Shown: positions 23,902-32,943 of the stretch, in pieces
How the letters are laid out: the number at the start of each line of letters is the position of its first letter
Numbering within the stretch: the first letter of the stretch is position 1
Assembly: GCF_001605725.1 (NCBI RefSeq)
Contig: NZ_CP011530.1
Location: 1,488,001 to 1,552,000, forward strand
DNA from: Mycobacteroides immunogenum
GTDB lineage: Bacteria; Actinomycetota; Actinomycetes; Mycobacteriales; Mycobacteriaceae
Direction of reading: 5' to 3'
Length of the DNA stretch: 64,000 bases
Position numbers and translations under genes: made by a program
Notes under the pieces: model-generated
The model's database searches: none
The model's input: the letters and a program-made list of their open reading frames with translations, nothing else
What the model was told of the DNA's origin: nothing

Positions 23902-25215
23902 ATGGAGCTACAGAAACGGTCACCTGATGACGACGATGTAGTCATCACAGGGATTGGACTTGTCGCGGGTACGGTTACCGATCCCGAGGAGCTATTTTGG
24001 CAGTTGAATGACGGTGTCTCCTTCATTCGGCAACACCAAGAGCATCGCGATGCCGAGTTGCCGGCGTCGGCTTCAGGGCATGTCGATGAGGAAACCGTGC
24101 GCAAGCTGGCCAGCGCCTTGCCGGAGCAGGCGGCCCGGGTTGGTCCGGCTGGCGTGCTCGGATGGCATGCGGCGGTGGAGGCTTGGAAGCGCAGTGGTCT
24201 GCCTAACCTTGCGGGCAGCGACCGGGTCGGTGTGTTCTCCGCTTGCAACAAGCTGGCCTTCGCGCCGGACACGCTCGCGGATCTGTCCCGGCTCTATGAC
24301 CGGCAGGCCGGCACGTTCGATCTCGACGCCTACCTGGACCATCTTGAGGCCGTATCGGATCTTCCGGATGAAATTCTGCGGTTTCTTCCGGATACGATGA
24401 CCGCCTCTCTGGCCGAGTATTTCGGCTTGGGTGGGCCGCTGGTGACTCATGCGGAGGCATGTGCCGCGGGCGGTGTGGCGATCGGCAGCGGCTACCGGCA
24501 CATTCGCTCAGGCGAATTGGATGTGGCGCTGGTCGGCGGCGCCGAGCGACTGACTACCTACAGCATCGTCACGGCTTTCGCCGCGCTCGGCGCGCTCGCT
24601 CCCACCGGCGACAAACCAAGCGCCGAGATAAGCAGGCCATTCGACAAGGGGCGCAACGGTTTCGTCATCGCGGACGGCGCCGCGTTCCTTGTGCTGGAAC
24701 GACGCTCGCATGCCGAGGCGCGTGGTGCACAGGCGCTGGCAAGGGTCGCCGGGTACACGGGTACCGCTGAAGCGGTACGGATAACCTCAAGTGAGCGGGA
24801 CGGTGCGACATACGCGGAATGTATGCGTGCCGCGATCGCTGATGCCGGTCTGAGTCCGTCAGACATACATCATGTGAACGCGCACGGGACGGGCACGCAA
24901 GCCAACGACGAGTGCGAAGCCGCAGCCCTGCACTTGGTGTTCGGTGCCGACGCGGCCTCAATTCCGTTGACCAGCACCAAGTCCTCGCTCGGTCATGGTT
25001 TTGCGGCAAGCGGCGCCATCGAAGCCGTGGTGTCGGCGATGAGCTTGCGTGAACAGGTTATTCCGCCCACGCTGAATTTCAGTGAACCGGATGATGTCAC
25101 GAAAGGGCTCGACGTAGTCACCAAGGCCCGGCACCACGAATTCGACACCGTACTCTCCAACTCCTTCGGCTTTGGCGGCATGAACTGCACACTGATCCTG
25201 GCAAAGGAAGCGTGA
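23902..25215 (+). CDS. Beta-ketoacyl synthase, catalytically complete (KS pair 1)
   Basis: A 437-residue thiolase-fold ketosynthase of the FabF/type II polyketide kind. Nucleophile Cys187 in THAEACAAGGVAIG, His329 in NAHGTGT, Lys361 and His366 in TKSSLGHGFAASG, and the C-terminal loop SNSFGFGGMN are all present, so it should decarboxylate malonyl carriers and condense. The motif around Cys is EACAAG where FabF has TACATG. The start at 23902 has no clear ribosome site; it follows the carrier stop by 26 bases and may be translated by coupling. Six bases downstream begins a ketosynthase homologue lacking the catalytic residues, the usual order of a KS/chain-length-factor pair. Confidence 0.9.
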   Translation: MELQKRSPDDDDVVITGIGLVAGTVTDPEELFWQLNDGVSFIRQHQEHRDAELPASASGHVDEETVRKLASALPEQAARVGPAGVLGWHAAVEAWKRSGLPNLAGSDRVGVFSACNKLAFAPDTLADLSRLYDRQAGTFDLDAYLDHLEAVSDLPDEILRFLPDTMTASLAEYFGLGGPLVTHAEACAAGGVAIGSGYRHIRSGELDVALVGGAERLTTYSIVTAFAALGALAPTGDKPSAEISRPFDKGRNGFVIADGAAFLVLERRSHAEARGAQALARVAGYTGTAEAVRITSSERDGATYAECMRAAIADAGLSPSDIHHVNAHGTGTQANDECEAAALHLVFGADAASIPLTSTKSSLGHGFAASGAIEAVVSAMSLREQVIPPTLNFSEPDDVTKGLDVVTKARHHEFDTVLSNSFGFGGMNCTLILAKEA

Positions 25216-25221
25216 CACTCG

Positions 25222-26364
25222 ATGAATCAACGCTTGGCGGTAGGACTGTGTAATCCAGGCTTGTATTCCGCAACCGGGCTTGGCGTGGAGACCGTATGGG
25301 AAGCACTGCGAGTAGGAAAAAAGAGCACTGTTCCAAACGAATTCATGTTCGGATCATGGTCCGAGCTTCCTGAAGTCTTCGCAGTTCCCGATCCAGATGC
25401 GTCGACGCTTGGCATCCACCGAAAAGCACTGCGCACGACGGTGAAACAAACTCGCTTGGCGATGTATGGGGCCCAACTGGCGCTGAAGGGCATCTCAGAT
25501 GTTGGCCGCCCTGAGTGGGGCGCCTATCTCGGACTGCCCATGGTTCTCAGTCCTCTACTGCCGCAGATTGATACGCCTGACCTTGGCGAGGTGGCGCAAG
25601 ATCCCGAAAAGATCGCAGAGCTGTATCTTCGAGATATTCCACCGTTCTTCGCGCTGACAGATTCGAACAACACGGTGGCCGGCCATATCGCAATCCTGTT
25701 TGGGTTGACCGGTCCTACATCGGTGTATTCGCCCTTCTCCGACGCAGGCATGCAGGCGCTGATCGAAGGCGCACTCGCAGTTGCCGAAGGCGACTGTGAG
25801 AGCGCGTTGGTCGGCGCGGTAAGCCCGTCGATATCCCCTTGGTTGGCACTGCAATACGACGATCTGGACTGGAACGGAGCGATCCCCGGCGAAGCGGCGG
25901 CATTCTTCAGTGTCGGACAGTCCAGCGATGTTGTACTCACGGGCTACAGCCGTGGGTTCGCTACCAGCCAGAATCGCCCCGAGGTACTCGCCGACACACT
26001 GCGAAATGCGTTGCGCGTGGCCGAAATATCGGTTGAGGACGTGGGCTGGATCCTGGCCGATAGCCCATGGACGGACGAGGTGGCCCACGCGCAGCATGCC
26101 GCGATCAGCAGCGTGTTCAACGACCAGGCACCGGTGTTCTCCGCGGAGCAGGCTATCGGAGTAACCGGGCCTGCTCAGCCCCTGGTGCACGTGTTGTTGG
26201 CCCGGCATGGATTGCTGCGCGGGCTACGGCTGCTCCCGGTGAACGGAAACGGCGACGATGCCGTGGCCGAAGAATCACTGTCAAACAATCAGGCGGTTGT
26301 GGTGCTCAGTTGCGGTGTCCAAGGACAGGTTTGCGCTGTCGTAGTGGAAAAGGTGGCGCGATGA
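25222..26364 (+). CDS. Inactive ketosynthase homologue, chain-length-factor-like (pair 1)
   Basis: A 380-residue thiolase-fold protein. The segment aligned with the active Cys reads SVYSPFSDAGMQALIEG, placing Ser173 at the Cys position, and neither catalytic His motif can be found: the region near 270-290 reads WILADSPWTDEVAHA. It is shorter than the neighbouring synthase by about 57 residues. These losses, with its position directly behind a complete ketosynthase, suggest a chain-length-factor-like partner that shapes the tunnel of a heterodimer. A free-standing decarboxylase is less likely. A ribosome site AAGGAAG lies about 12 bases before ATG. Its stop overlaps the next ATG (ATGA). Confidence 0.83.
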   Translation: MNQRLAVGLCNPGLYSATGLGVETVWEALRVGKKSTVPNEFMFGSWSELPEVFAVPDPDASTLGIHRKALRTTVKQTRLAMYGAQLALKGISDVGRPEWGAYLGLPMVLSPLLPQIDTPDLGEVAQDPEKIAELYLRDIPPFFALTDSNNTVAGHIAILFGLTGPTSVYSPFSDAGMQALIEGALAVAEGDCESALVGAVSPSISPWLALQYDDLDWNGAIPGEAAAFFSVGQSSDVVLTGYSRGFATSQNRPEVLADTLRNALRVAEISVEDVGWILADSPWTDEVAHAQHAAISSVFNDQAPVFSAEQAIGVTGPAQPLVHVLLARHGLLRGLRLLPVNGNGDDAVAEESLSNNQAVVVLSCGVQGQVCAVVVEKVAR

Positions 26365-27650
26365 GCGATGTGAACCAGCCCAGACACGGCAATCGTGTAC
26401 TGGTGACGGGCCTTGGCGTGGTCTGTGGCCTTGGCATGAATTGGCAGTCCATGTGGGACGGATTGGTAAACGGGCGCTCGGCAATACAGGCATGGTCGCC
26501 GCCGGATGTTCCGAACTTTCCTGTCGGCTACGCGGCACCGGTAGACGATCAAGCGTTCACCGCGTTGTTTCCCGATTTCGGTGCGCCGATGGAGAAGCGC
26601 ACCCGGTTCGGCCTCGCGGCCGCGCAGCAAGCACTGGAGGACGCCGGTGTGACGAACGCCGCGGCACTGGGCCGCGTCGGTGTTTCGATCGCCTCGGAAA
26701 TGCCAGAACGTGAATCGGGAGAGTTGTTGAGTGCGTATGTCGATGGGGTCGTGGACTGGAAACGCGTACACGAACAGCAGATCGGCCTTGACCGGTCCCA
26801 CGCGCCGTTGGCCACTGGCGATGCCTTGGCGACCGAAATCGCTAAGCGCTCCGGCCTAGCTGGTCCCACGCTGAACCTCAATACGGCGTGCGCCGGAGCG
26901 ACACACGCACTCGGGCACGGCTTCCGGATGATCCGGCGCGGGGAAACGGACGCGGTGATCGCCGGGGGAGCGGTTAGCCCACTGAATCTGCCGATAATGA
27001 CGAGTCTGTACCTGCTCGGCGCCCCATCAACATCAAAACTTTACGGCGACCGACTATGTCGGGCGTTTGACCGTGACCGCAGCGGGATGGTCACCGCAGA
27101 GGGGGCGGCAATGGTGCTCTTGGAGAGCGAGTCGTCGGCGCTGGCGCGTGGTGCGCACGTGTACGGCGAGGTGGCGGGATTTGGCAGCTCGCTGGACGCA
27201 TATCAGGTGACCGCACCGCACCCGCAAGGAGGCGGGTCGGTTTTGGCGATGCGGCGTGCCCTTGCCGACGCTGGAGTCGCCCCGTCCGAGGTGGGTTATG
27301 TCAGTGCGCACGGTACATCCACCCCGCTGAGCGACGCGGCAGAGACAGCGGCGATCAAGGAAGTGTTCCGCACCGGTGAGCATTACCGCTCACTCATGGT
27401 CAGCTCTATCAAGACGATGCTGGGTCACATGCTCGCCGCGGCGGGCGCCCAACAGCTGATATCGACGGTGCTGTCGTTGCGCGACGGAATCATTCCGCCG
27501 ACCCTGAACTTGGAGAACCCCGACCCGGCCTGTGACCTTGACTATGTGCCTGGCCAGGCCCGCAAGGCCGATATCGAGGTGGCAATCAACAACTCGCTCG
27601 GGTTCGGTGGGCTCAACGCTGCTCTGGTGGTACGCCGTTATGACAACTGA
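26361..27650 (+). CDS. Beta-ketoacyl synthase, catalytically complete (KS pair 2)
   Basis: A 429-residue FabF-like ketosynthase. Cys177 in LNLNTACAGATHALGHG, His317 in SAHGTSTPLSD, Lys351 and His356 in SIKTMLGHMLAAAGA, and NNSLGFGGLNA are intact. It is only distantly similar to the first synthase of the island, so the two probably act at different stages or on different chains. ATG overlaps the previous stop by 4 bases, and its own end overlaps the next gene by 11 bases, which argues for tight stoichiometry of the four proteins. Confidence 0.92.
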   Translation: MSDVNQPRHGNRVLVTGLGVVCGLGMNWQSMWDGLVNGRSAIQAWSPPDVPNFPVGYAAPVDDQAFTALFPDFGAPMEKRTRFGLAAAQQALEDAGVTNAAALGRVGVSIASEMPERESGELLSAYVDGVVDWKRVHEQQIGLDRSHAPLATGDALATEIAKRSGLAGPTLNLNTACAGATHALGHGFRMIRRGETDAVIAGGAVSPLNLPIMTSLYLLGAPSTSKLYGDRLCRAFDRDRSGMVTAEGAAMVLLESESSALARGAHVYGEVAGFGSSLDAYQVTAPHPQGGGSVLAMRRALADAGVAPSEVGYVSAHGTSTPLSDAAETAAIKEVFRTGEHYRSLMVSSIKTMLGHMLAAAGAQQLISTVLSLRDGIIPPTLNLENPDPACDLDYVPGQARKADIEVAINNSLGFGGLNAALVVRRYDN

Positions 27651-28938
27651 ACATTCAGATCAATCAATAGTCGTGACCGGAACCGGCGTGGTGCTGCCGA
27701 CGGGTCGTCACATCACGCCCTTGTGGGACGCTTGGACTGACGGGAAACCGGCTATCTCGCCGTACCTCGATCCGCTGGTCTCCACGCGCCGGATCACGCA
27801 TTTCGGCCATGTACCGGCTGAGGTCGTGGAACAAAGCCGTGAAGCAGTGCCACACAGGCAGCGCAAATACGGCACCCCATACACCTTCAACGCGGTGTTG
27901 GCAGCTCAAGATGCGATCGCTGAGGCTGGACCTGGCTGGGCGACCATCGATGACCATCGACGCGGACTATTTGTCGCACAAGACAATTCCACTACACCCA
28001 GCATCGGAACTTTCGCTCGAGGACTGACACAACTGGGTGAGGGCCGCGAAATCGATTTCGGCGCACTGACAAACGAGCTACTCATGAACGGAGGGCTTGA
28101 TCCGTTCACCATCATTCATGCCCTTAACAACAACACGCTCGCGTTGGTAAGCATCGTCCATGAGCTACGCGGGGATTGCGCAGCGCTGGTCCAGGGCGAA
28201 TCCGCGGCGGTCACCGCACTGCAACGTGCCAAGTTCAGTCTGCGTAACGGGCATTGCGATATCGCGCTGGTAGTGGGTGCGGGCAGCTACAACGAACCAC
28301 TCACGCTGGCCGGGCATTATCGCCTGGGCCATCTCAGCAAAGACGCTGGCGGCGATGGCCAGCTGCGGAGTTTCGATAGTGCGCAGGACGGAACGGTCCT
28401 GAGCGAGGGCGCGGTAGCGCTGGTGTTGGAACGCTCGCGAGACGCGACTGCGCGCGGTGCCACACCGCTGGTCCAATTGTCTGACACGGTTGTCGTTTCG
28501 GGCAGCCGCGGCGACGGACCCGCACGCATCGCCCACCGTTACGGTGACATGCTGCACCAGAACGGGATTGGGGCAGAGCAACTCGGCGCGGTGCTGGCCG
28601 ACGGCAAGGCGGCCCCCGGCTACGACCTCGCCGAGATCGAACTGCTCACCACCTTGTTCAAGGGCAGTGGCATACCCGTATCGACCGTTCGGCCGATAAC
28701 CGGCACACCAGGTGCGGCCGGCCCGCTGGTCGATCTGGCACTCGCTGGGCGAATCTTCAGCGAAAATACTCTGCCGGCAATCGCCCATCTCGGGGATCCA
28801 CTGTCTGATCAGCTGGAGTTCGTACAGGGCGGACCCCGAAAGCAGCGGATCGACTCAGTTCTGGGTACCTATACCAACTTCAACGGAATCTCCAGTGCGG
28901 TACTGGCCAAACGTCCAGACGCAGCGGGCGCGGCCTGA
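27640..28938 (+). CDS. Inactive ketosynthase homologue, chain-length-factor-like (pair 2)
   Basis: A 432-residue thiolase-fold protein starting VVTGTGVVLPTG like a ketosynthase. Glu187 stands at the Cys position (LVQGESAAVTAL; classic chain-length factors have Gln there). The His motifs are VLADGKAAPGYD (Asp for His) and PITGTPGAAGPL (Thr for His). It therefore cannot condense and fits a chain-length-factor role with the synthase it overlaps by 11 bases. In classic type II systems this subunit sets the number of extensions and aids decarboxylation of malonyl carriers. The Glu is unusual and may matter for priming. Confidence 0.86.
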   Translation: MTTEHSDQSIVVTGTGVVLPTGRHITPLWDAWTDGKPAISPYLDPLVSTRRITHFGHVPAEVVEQSREAVPHRQRKYGTPYTFNAVLAAQDAIAEAGPGWATIDDHRRGLFVAQDNSTTPSIGTFARGLTQLGEGREIDFGALTNELLMNGGLDPFTIIHALNNNTLALVSIVHELRGDCAALVQGESAAVTALQRAKFSLRNGHCDIALVVGAGSYNEPLTLAGHYRLGHLSKDAGGDGQLRSFDSAQDGTVLSEGAVALVLERSRDATARGATPLVQLSDTVVVSGSRGDGPARIAHRYGDMLHQNGIGAEQLGAVLADGKAAPGYDLAEIELLTTLFKGSGIPVSTVRPITGTPGAAGPLVDLALAGRIFSENTLPAIAHLGDPLSDQLEFVQGGPRKQRIDSVLGTYTNFNGISSAVLAKRPDAAGAA

Positions 28939-28977
28939 ACATCAGGACCACTTGAGCATCACAAACCAGGGAGAAAC

Positions 28978-29748
28978 GTGTCTTTGAGCGGCAGAGAGTT
29001 TGAAGGTCAGGTTGCGCTTGTCACCGGGGCCTCACGCGGAATCGGACGTTCCATCGCATTGGCGCTTGCCGAACATGGGGCGGATATCGCGTTGCACTAC
29101 GGAAACTCGAAACCGGCAGCAGAAGAGGTCGCCGAAAAAATATCTGCATTGGGTAGACGGGTCCTCCTCTGTCAGGGCGACATAGCCGATCCGGCAGTGC
29201 CCGAGCTACTAGCGGATACCGTGCACGCCGAATTCGGTCGGATCGATGTCCTCGTGAACAACGCGGGCACCCACGGAGCCGGACTGCTCCTTGACATCGC
29301 CCCGGACTATCTCGAGGAGACGGTGGCCACCAACCTCCTTGGCCCCATCCGGATGACGAGAGCTGTCGTCGCACACATGCTGGGCCAGCGATACGGACGA
29401 ATCATCAACATTTCCTCCGTGGCCGCCGACAAGCCCGATAGTGGCCAATCTACTTATGCCGCAACGAAAGGCGGCTTGGAGTCGTTTACCAAAGCCATAG
29501 CCGTCGAGTTCGCGTCGCGAAACATCATCTCGAACGCGGTGGCGCCAGGCGTCATCTACACCGACATGGCAGAGATCACGCGTACTCATGTTCCCGCCAC
29601 CTTCGAACGCTTGAAGGCCCAGATACTGGCCAAAGACTTCGCGAAGCCGGAAATAGTCGCCGATGCTGTCCTATACCTCGCGAGCCGCCAGAACACTTAC
29701 ATCACGGGCGAGGTGCTACATATCGACGGCGGGTACAAGATGAAATAG
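28978..29748 (+). CDS. FabG-like ketoreductase (SDR)
   Basis: A 256-residue classical SDR resembling beta-ketoacyl-carrier reductases: TGASRGIGR (16-24), NNAG (94-97), Ser147 in NISSVAA, Tyr160 and Lys164 in STYAATKGG, and the end TGEVLHIDGGYKMK. It should reduce beta-keto groups of the chain held on the carrier protein with NADPH. GTG at 28978 follows AGGGAG by 4-5 bases. It is the only reductive enzyme in the island, so either the chain keeps hydroxyls or dehydratase and enoyl reductase come from primary lipid synthesis. Confidence 0.9.
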   Translation: MSLSGREFEGQVALVTGASRGIGRSIALALAEHGADIALHYGNSKPAAEEVAEKISALGRRVLLCQGDIADPAVPELLADTVHAEFGRIDVLVNNAGTHGAGLLLDIAPDYLEETVATNLLGPIRMTRAVVAHMLGQRYGRIINISSVAADKPDSGQSTYAATKGGLESFTKAIAVEFASRNIISNAVAPGVIYTDMAEITRTHVPATFERLKAQILAKDFAKPEIVADAVLYLASRQNTYITGEVLHIDGGYKMK

Positions 29749-29845
29749 CGCTCAAAGGCGAAGAGCGCGAACACAACAGAATTTCTCAAACAGCGTCCGC
29801 CGGGTTTCATCACCGACGGACGCCTCGACAGATTAAGGAGGACAG

Positions 29846-30595
29846 GTGCGCAGGACCGATGAGTTGTTGCCTGGCAATCCTTGGCTGCGCAGGCTCCGCG
29901 ACGGGAACGGTGCGACACGGGTGATCTGTTTCCCCCATGCAGGCGGTTCCGCCAGTTACTTCAGGCGATTGGCAAAGATGCTGCCCGCCGACACCGAAGT
30001 ACTCGCCGTGCAATATCCGGGACGGGGAAATAGATTGCGCGAGCAGCCGATTGAGTCGGTGCCCCTGCTCGCCGAAGGCATCGCGTCGGCCCTGCCCGCT
30101 AGCGACAAGCAAGACGTGCTGTTCGGTCACAGCCTCGGTGGCCACATCGCGTTCGAGGTGGCGCGGAGGCTGCCCGTTCGCAAACTTGTGGTGTCCGGCA
30201 TCGTGGCACCGTCCAAGGTGGTCGATCTCGGTTACCGGCTACTCAACGAAGCCGAAGGAATCGAAAGAATAGCGGCTTTGGGTGGCCTACCACCTGAAAT
30301 TCTCAGCGACCCTTCGGCTCTCAGCGCTCTTCTACCGGTGCTACGTAGCGATTTCACCGCAGGCGAGACATACTCTCCACCGCCCGACGCGACCGTCGCG
30401 TGCGATATCAGCGCGCTCCTCGGTGACAACGACGCCTTGGCCCCATTGGAGCGGGTGAGTTCGTGGCGCGAGCACACACGTGGAAATTTCGATCTACGGG
30501 TATTTCGCAGCGGCGGGCACTTCTACTTGGAAGACCAAATCGACGAAGTGAGCGCCTATCTCATTCAGGTGTTCACCGTCAGCACTATCAGCTAG
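29846..30595 (+). CDS. Type II thioesterase (RifR/GrsT-like)
   Basis: A 249-residue alpha/beta hydrolase of the editing thioesterase group found with polyketide and peptide synthases. Signs are ICFPHAGGSASYFRRL (27-42), the nucleophile Ser96 in FGHSLGGHIAFEVARRL, Asp in LLGDNDALAP, and His in RSGGHFYLED. It removes wrong or stalled acyl groups from carriers and may also release product. GTG at 29846 is preceded by a perfect AAGGAGG at 29835-29841, one of the strongest ribosome sites here. A 97-base gap separates it from the ketoreductase gene, where a separate promoter is possible. Confidence 0.88.
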   Translation: MRRTDELLPGNPWLRRLRDGNGATRVICFPHAGGSASYFRRLAKMLPADTEVLAVQYPGRGNRLREQPIESVPLLAEGIASALPASDKQDVLFGHSLGGHIAFEVARRLPVRKLVVSGIVAPSKVVDLGYRLLNEAEGIERIAALGGLPPEILSDPSALSALLPVLRSDFTAGETYSPPPDATVACDISALLGDNDALAPLERVSSWREHTRGNFDLRVFRSGGHFYLEDQIDEVSAYLIQVFTVSTIS

Positions 30596-30654
30596 GCGAC
30601 GAAGCCGAAGCTACCGCTAGCGAATTCCTGACCCCACTGGGAAAGCGAGGAAAT

Positions 30655-31596
30655 GTGTACAACTACATCGTCACGTCCCCCGGGCAAGGTGTGCAGAAGG
30701 CGGGCATGCTCGATCCATGGCTAACCCTGCCCGCTGCGCGCGATCACATTGCTATCTGGTCTGACGCGGTCAAGTTCGACCTGGCGGCCGCCAGCAGAGA
30801 TGAGAATTCTTTGCGTGATACCGCTGTCGCGCAGCCGGTCATCATCGCGGCGGCCCTGCTGTCACTGAACTTGCTACGCGAAACGATCGATATCTCCGGA
30901 GACAGGGTGTTATTCGCTGGTCACTCAGTGGGCGAACTAGCCGCTGGGGTCGGGTCGGGCTATCTGACCGATGAGGACGCGCTGATGTTGGCCGGCGTAA
31001 GAGGCGGTGCGATGTCGTCGGCATGCGCCCTCGCCGCTACCGGCATGGCCGCGGTGATGCCGACGAAACGGGGTGGTGCGTCAGATGAAGAGATTGTGGC
31101 CAAGACGCATGAACATGGCCTGTCAACCGCAAACCGCAACGGCTGCAACCAGTTCGTCGTCGCCGGGCCTCTCGACGCCGTCGAAAGTTTTGCTGACGCA
31201 CCACCCGAGGGCATGCGCGTCATGAAATTGGATGTGGCGGGCGCCTTTCACACATCGGCGATGGATACTGCGGTATCGCCGTTCGCAGAAGCGGTGAATA
31301 GCTGTACGGTTTCGTCCCCGTCATCGCCCATGATCGGCAATAGCGACGGGGCGATCATCGAAGGTCCGACGGACTTCAAAAAGCGGTTGATTGCCCAGAT
31401 CAATTCGGTGGTCCGTTGGGATCTGTGCGCCGCCGCGATCGCGTCGGCAGGAACCGAACACACCGTGTTCATCGAACTAGCGCCAAGCGGACCGTTGACC
31501 CGTCTGGCGGAACGTTTGGACGCAAAATTTCAGACTGTCGCAATCCGCGAGCCAGGCGACGTGGAGCTGCTTTCCGGCGAATTTGCGATTGATTAG
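30655..31596 (+). CDS. Malonyl-CoA:carrier acyltransferase (FabD-like)
   Basis: A 313-residue acyltransferase from GTG at 30655, which has AGCGAGG just upstream; the longer open frame runs back into the thioesterase gene and is unlikely. Catalytic Ser91 lies in FAGHSVGELAAG, Arg116 in GVRGGAM binds the carboxylate of malonyl groups, and His199 lies in VAGAFHTSAM. The end PLTRLAERLD fits FabD. It begins YIVTSPGQGVQKAGML, the usual opening. It should load malonyl units on the island's carrier. It is separate from the FabD expected in the chromosomal FAS-II operon. Confidence 0.88.
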   Translation: MYNYIVTSPGQGVQKAGMLDPWLTLPAARDHIAIWSDAVKFDLAAASRDENSLRDTAVAQPVIIAAALLSLNLLRETIDISGDRVLFAGHSVGELAAGVGSGYLTDEDALMLAGVRGGAMSSACALAATGMAAVMPTKRGGASDEEIVAKTHEHGLSTANRNGCNQFVVAGPLDAVESFADAPPEGMRVMKLDVAGAFHTSAMDTAVSPFAEAVNSCTVSSPSSPMIGNSDGAIIEGPTDFKKRLIAQINSVVRWDLCAAAIASAGTEHTVFIELAPSGPLTRLAERLDAKFQTVAIREPGDVELLSGEFAID

Positions 31597-31653
31597 CCAA
31601 GTTCCTTGCGAACACTATGCGTAACAGGGCGAATAGCCGAGAAAGGAGGCAAC

Positions 31654-32943
31654 GTGACAGACACGCGACCGCATCAGGACACGGTGGACGCGCCTGGCGA
31701 GCCAATTCGTCCACTTAGCCGCCTGGAGACATACTTCACTTTTGGGTTTGGTCATTTCGGCGGGCAGTCAATGCTTATCTCGGGAGATTTAAATATCGAG
31801 GCGCTGAATGACACTTGTATTGAGATGCAGCTCCGCCACGAATCCCTGCGAAGCGTCATCCGTAAGAATGATCAAGTCCCCGAGTTTGTGGCGACGCACC
31901 AACCGCCCAAATCAATCCGCGTATTCGAGGGAGAAGACCTTGGGACCCGGTCCACTGGGCGTGCGGCCGTATTCGATCAGACGCAGCAGCTTTTCTACGT
32001 AGATCTGCTTCTCGGGGACGGCCAGGCCCGCGTAACGTTCTTCGTCCACCACTCAATCGCGGACGGCCGCCACGGATCTGCGATCCTCATCGAGTTTTGG
32101 AGCCTTTACGTTCAGCGCGTCGAGGAAGGGCAGTTCCCGCCGATCCTCGCCCAAAAATTCCCACAGTCGGGGGAGTACTTCCTGAACCGCACGCAGTATC
32201 CGGGCGCGGATCCGGGCGTGCAGGCGGATGAAGTGTTGCGTGTGCCGCTGTGGGATGAGGCCGCGCTTGCCCAGAAACTCCCGCCCCCTCGGGAGCCCGC
32301 GCTCGCCAAACAGATGACGTTGGAAAAACTCGGCAGAGCAAGCCTCGCCCGCCTCGGCAACATCGAAAGCATCTCGATCAACGCGCTTGTATCGGCAGCT
32401 CTCATTCGTGCGCATGTCCGCGCTGGCGACCCAGTCCCACTGTATTTCTATCCGGTAGACCTTCGCGACTGTGTCACGCCTCCGGTTGCCCCCACCGAAG
32501 CGACCAACTTGCTCTCCAACGCATGGTTCGGTGATGTTGAGATCGGGCCGGACCTCATCACACTCGCCAGAAAGATACATGTCCAATTCGACAGGGACCT
32601 AGCGGACGGCACAATTCACCGAACGCGAGTTAGAAATGAGCCAACGAAGCTTCTCGCTGATAAGTCTTTTGGTGGCGCAATTCATGCCACCCAGCTAGGT
32701 CGAATTCGTGTTCCCCGACTACCGGGGAATCTGGTCGTAGACGACATCACGTCCAGCCATGCATCGGCATTGGGGCCGGGTATTTATACGTTCTTGTACG
32801 GTCGGGAAGTTTCGGTGTACACGATTGACTCGCTGAATCAACGACTGCGGGTGGGTTTCCTAGCCGGAAGTTACGAAAAGAGCGATGAGCTTCTTGCGTA
32901 CATCGAAGACGAACTGACCGCGGCGATAGACGCTCGCATCTGA
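31654..32943 (+). CDS. PapA-like condensation-domain acyltransferase
   Basis: A 429-residue protein of the condensation/PapA5 superfamily. The active motif HHSIADG (His132, His133, Asp137) is intact, and the second half shows IESISINALVSAALIRAHV and a Tyr-rich floor-loop region. The DFGWG latch motif of classic condensation domains is absent, as in PapA5-like enzymes. In mycobacteria such proteins move an acyl chain from a carrier or CoA to an alcohol, as in phthiocerol dimycocerosates. Here it probably esterifies the island's product or its acceptor. GTG at 31654 follows AAAGGAGG at 31642-31649. The stop overlaps the mmpS start as TGATG. Confidence 0.82.
   Translation: MTDTRPHQDTVDAPGEPIRPLSRLETYFTFGFGHFGGQSMLISGDLNIEALNDTCIEMQLRHESLRSVIRKNDQVPEFVATHQPPKSIRVFEGEDLGTRSTGRAAVFDQTQQLFYVDLLLGDGQARVTFFVHHSIADGRHGSAILIEFWSLYVQRVEEGQFPPILAQKFPQSGEYFLNRTQYPGADPGVQADEVLRVPLWDEAALAQKLPPPREPALAKQMTLEKLGRASLARLGNIESISINALVSAALIRAHVRAGDPVPLYFYPVDLRDCVTPPVAPTEATNLLSNAWFGDVEIGPDLITLARKIHVQFDRDLADGTIHRTRVRNEPTKLLADKSFGGAIHATQLGRIRVPRLPGNLVVDDITSSHASALGPGIYTFLYGREVSVYTIDSLNQRLRVGFLAGSYEKSDELLAYIEDELTAAIDARI

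Noticed and set aside
26067..26360. N-terminal extension of the second active ketosynthase
   Set aside because: It overlaps the previous gene in another frame with Arg/Ala-rich shadow sequence; ATG at 26361 overlaps the upstream stop as ATGA and starts the KS fold correctly.
23393..31596. Reading the island as an aryl-polyene or ladderane cluster
   Set aside because: Aryl-polyene clusters have dehydratases, an ammonia-lyase or ligase for an aryl starter, and ladderane clusters have extra dehydrogenases; none is present here, so no product class is assigned.
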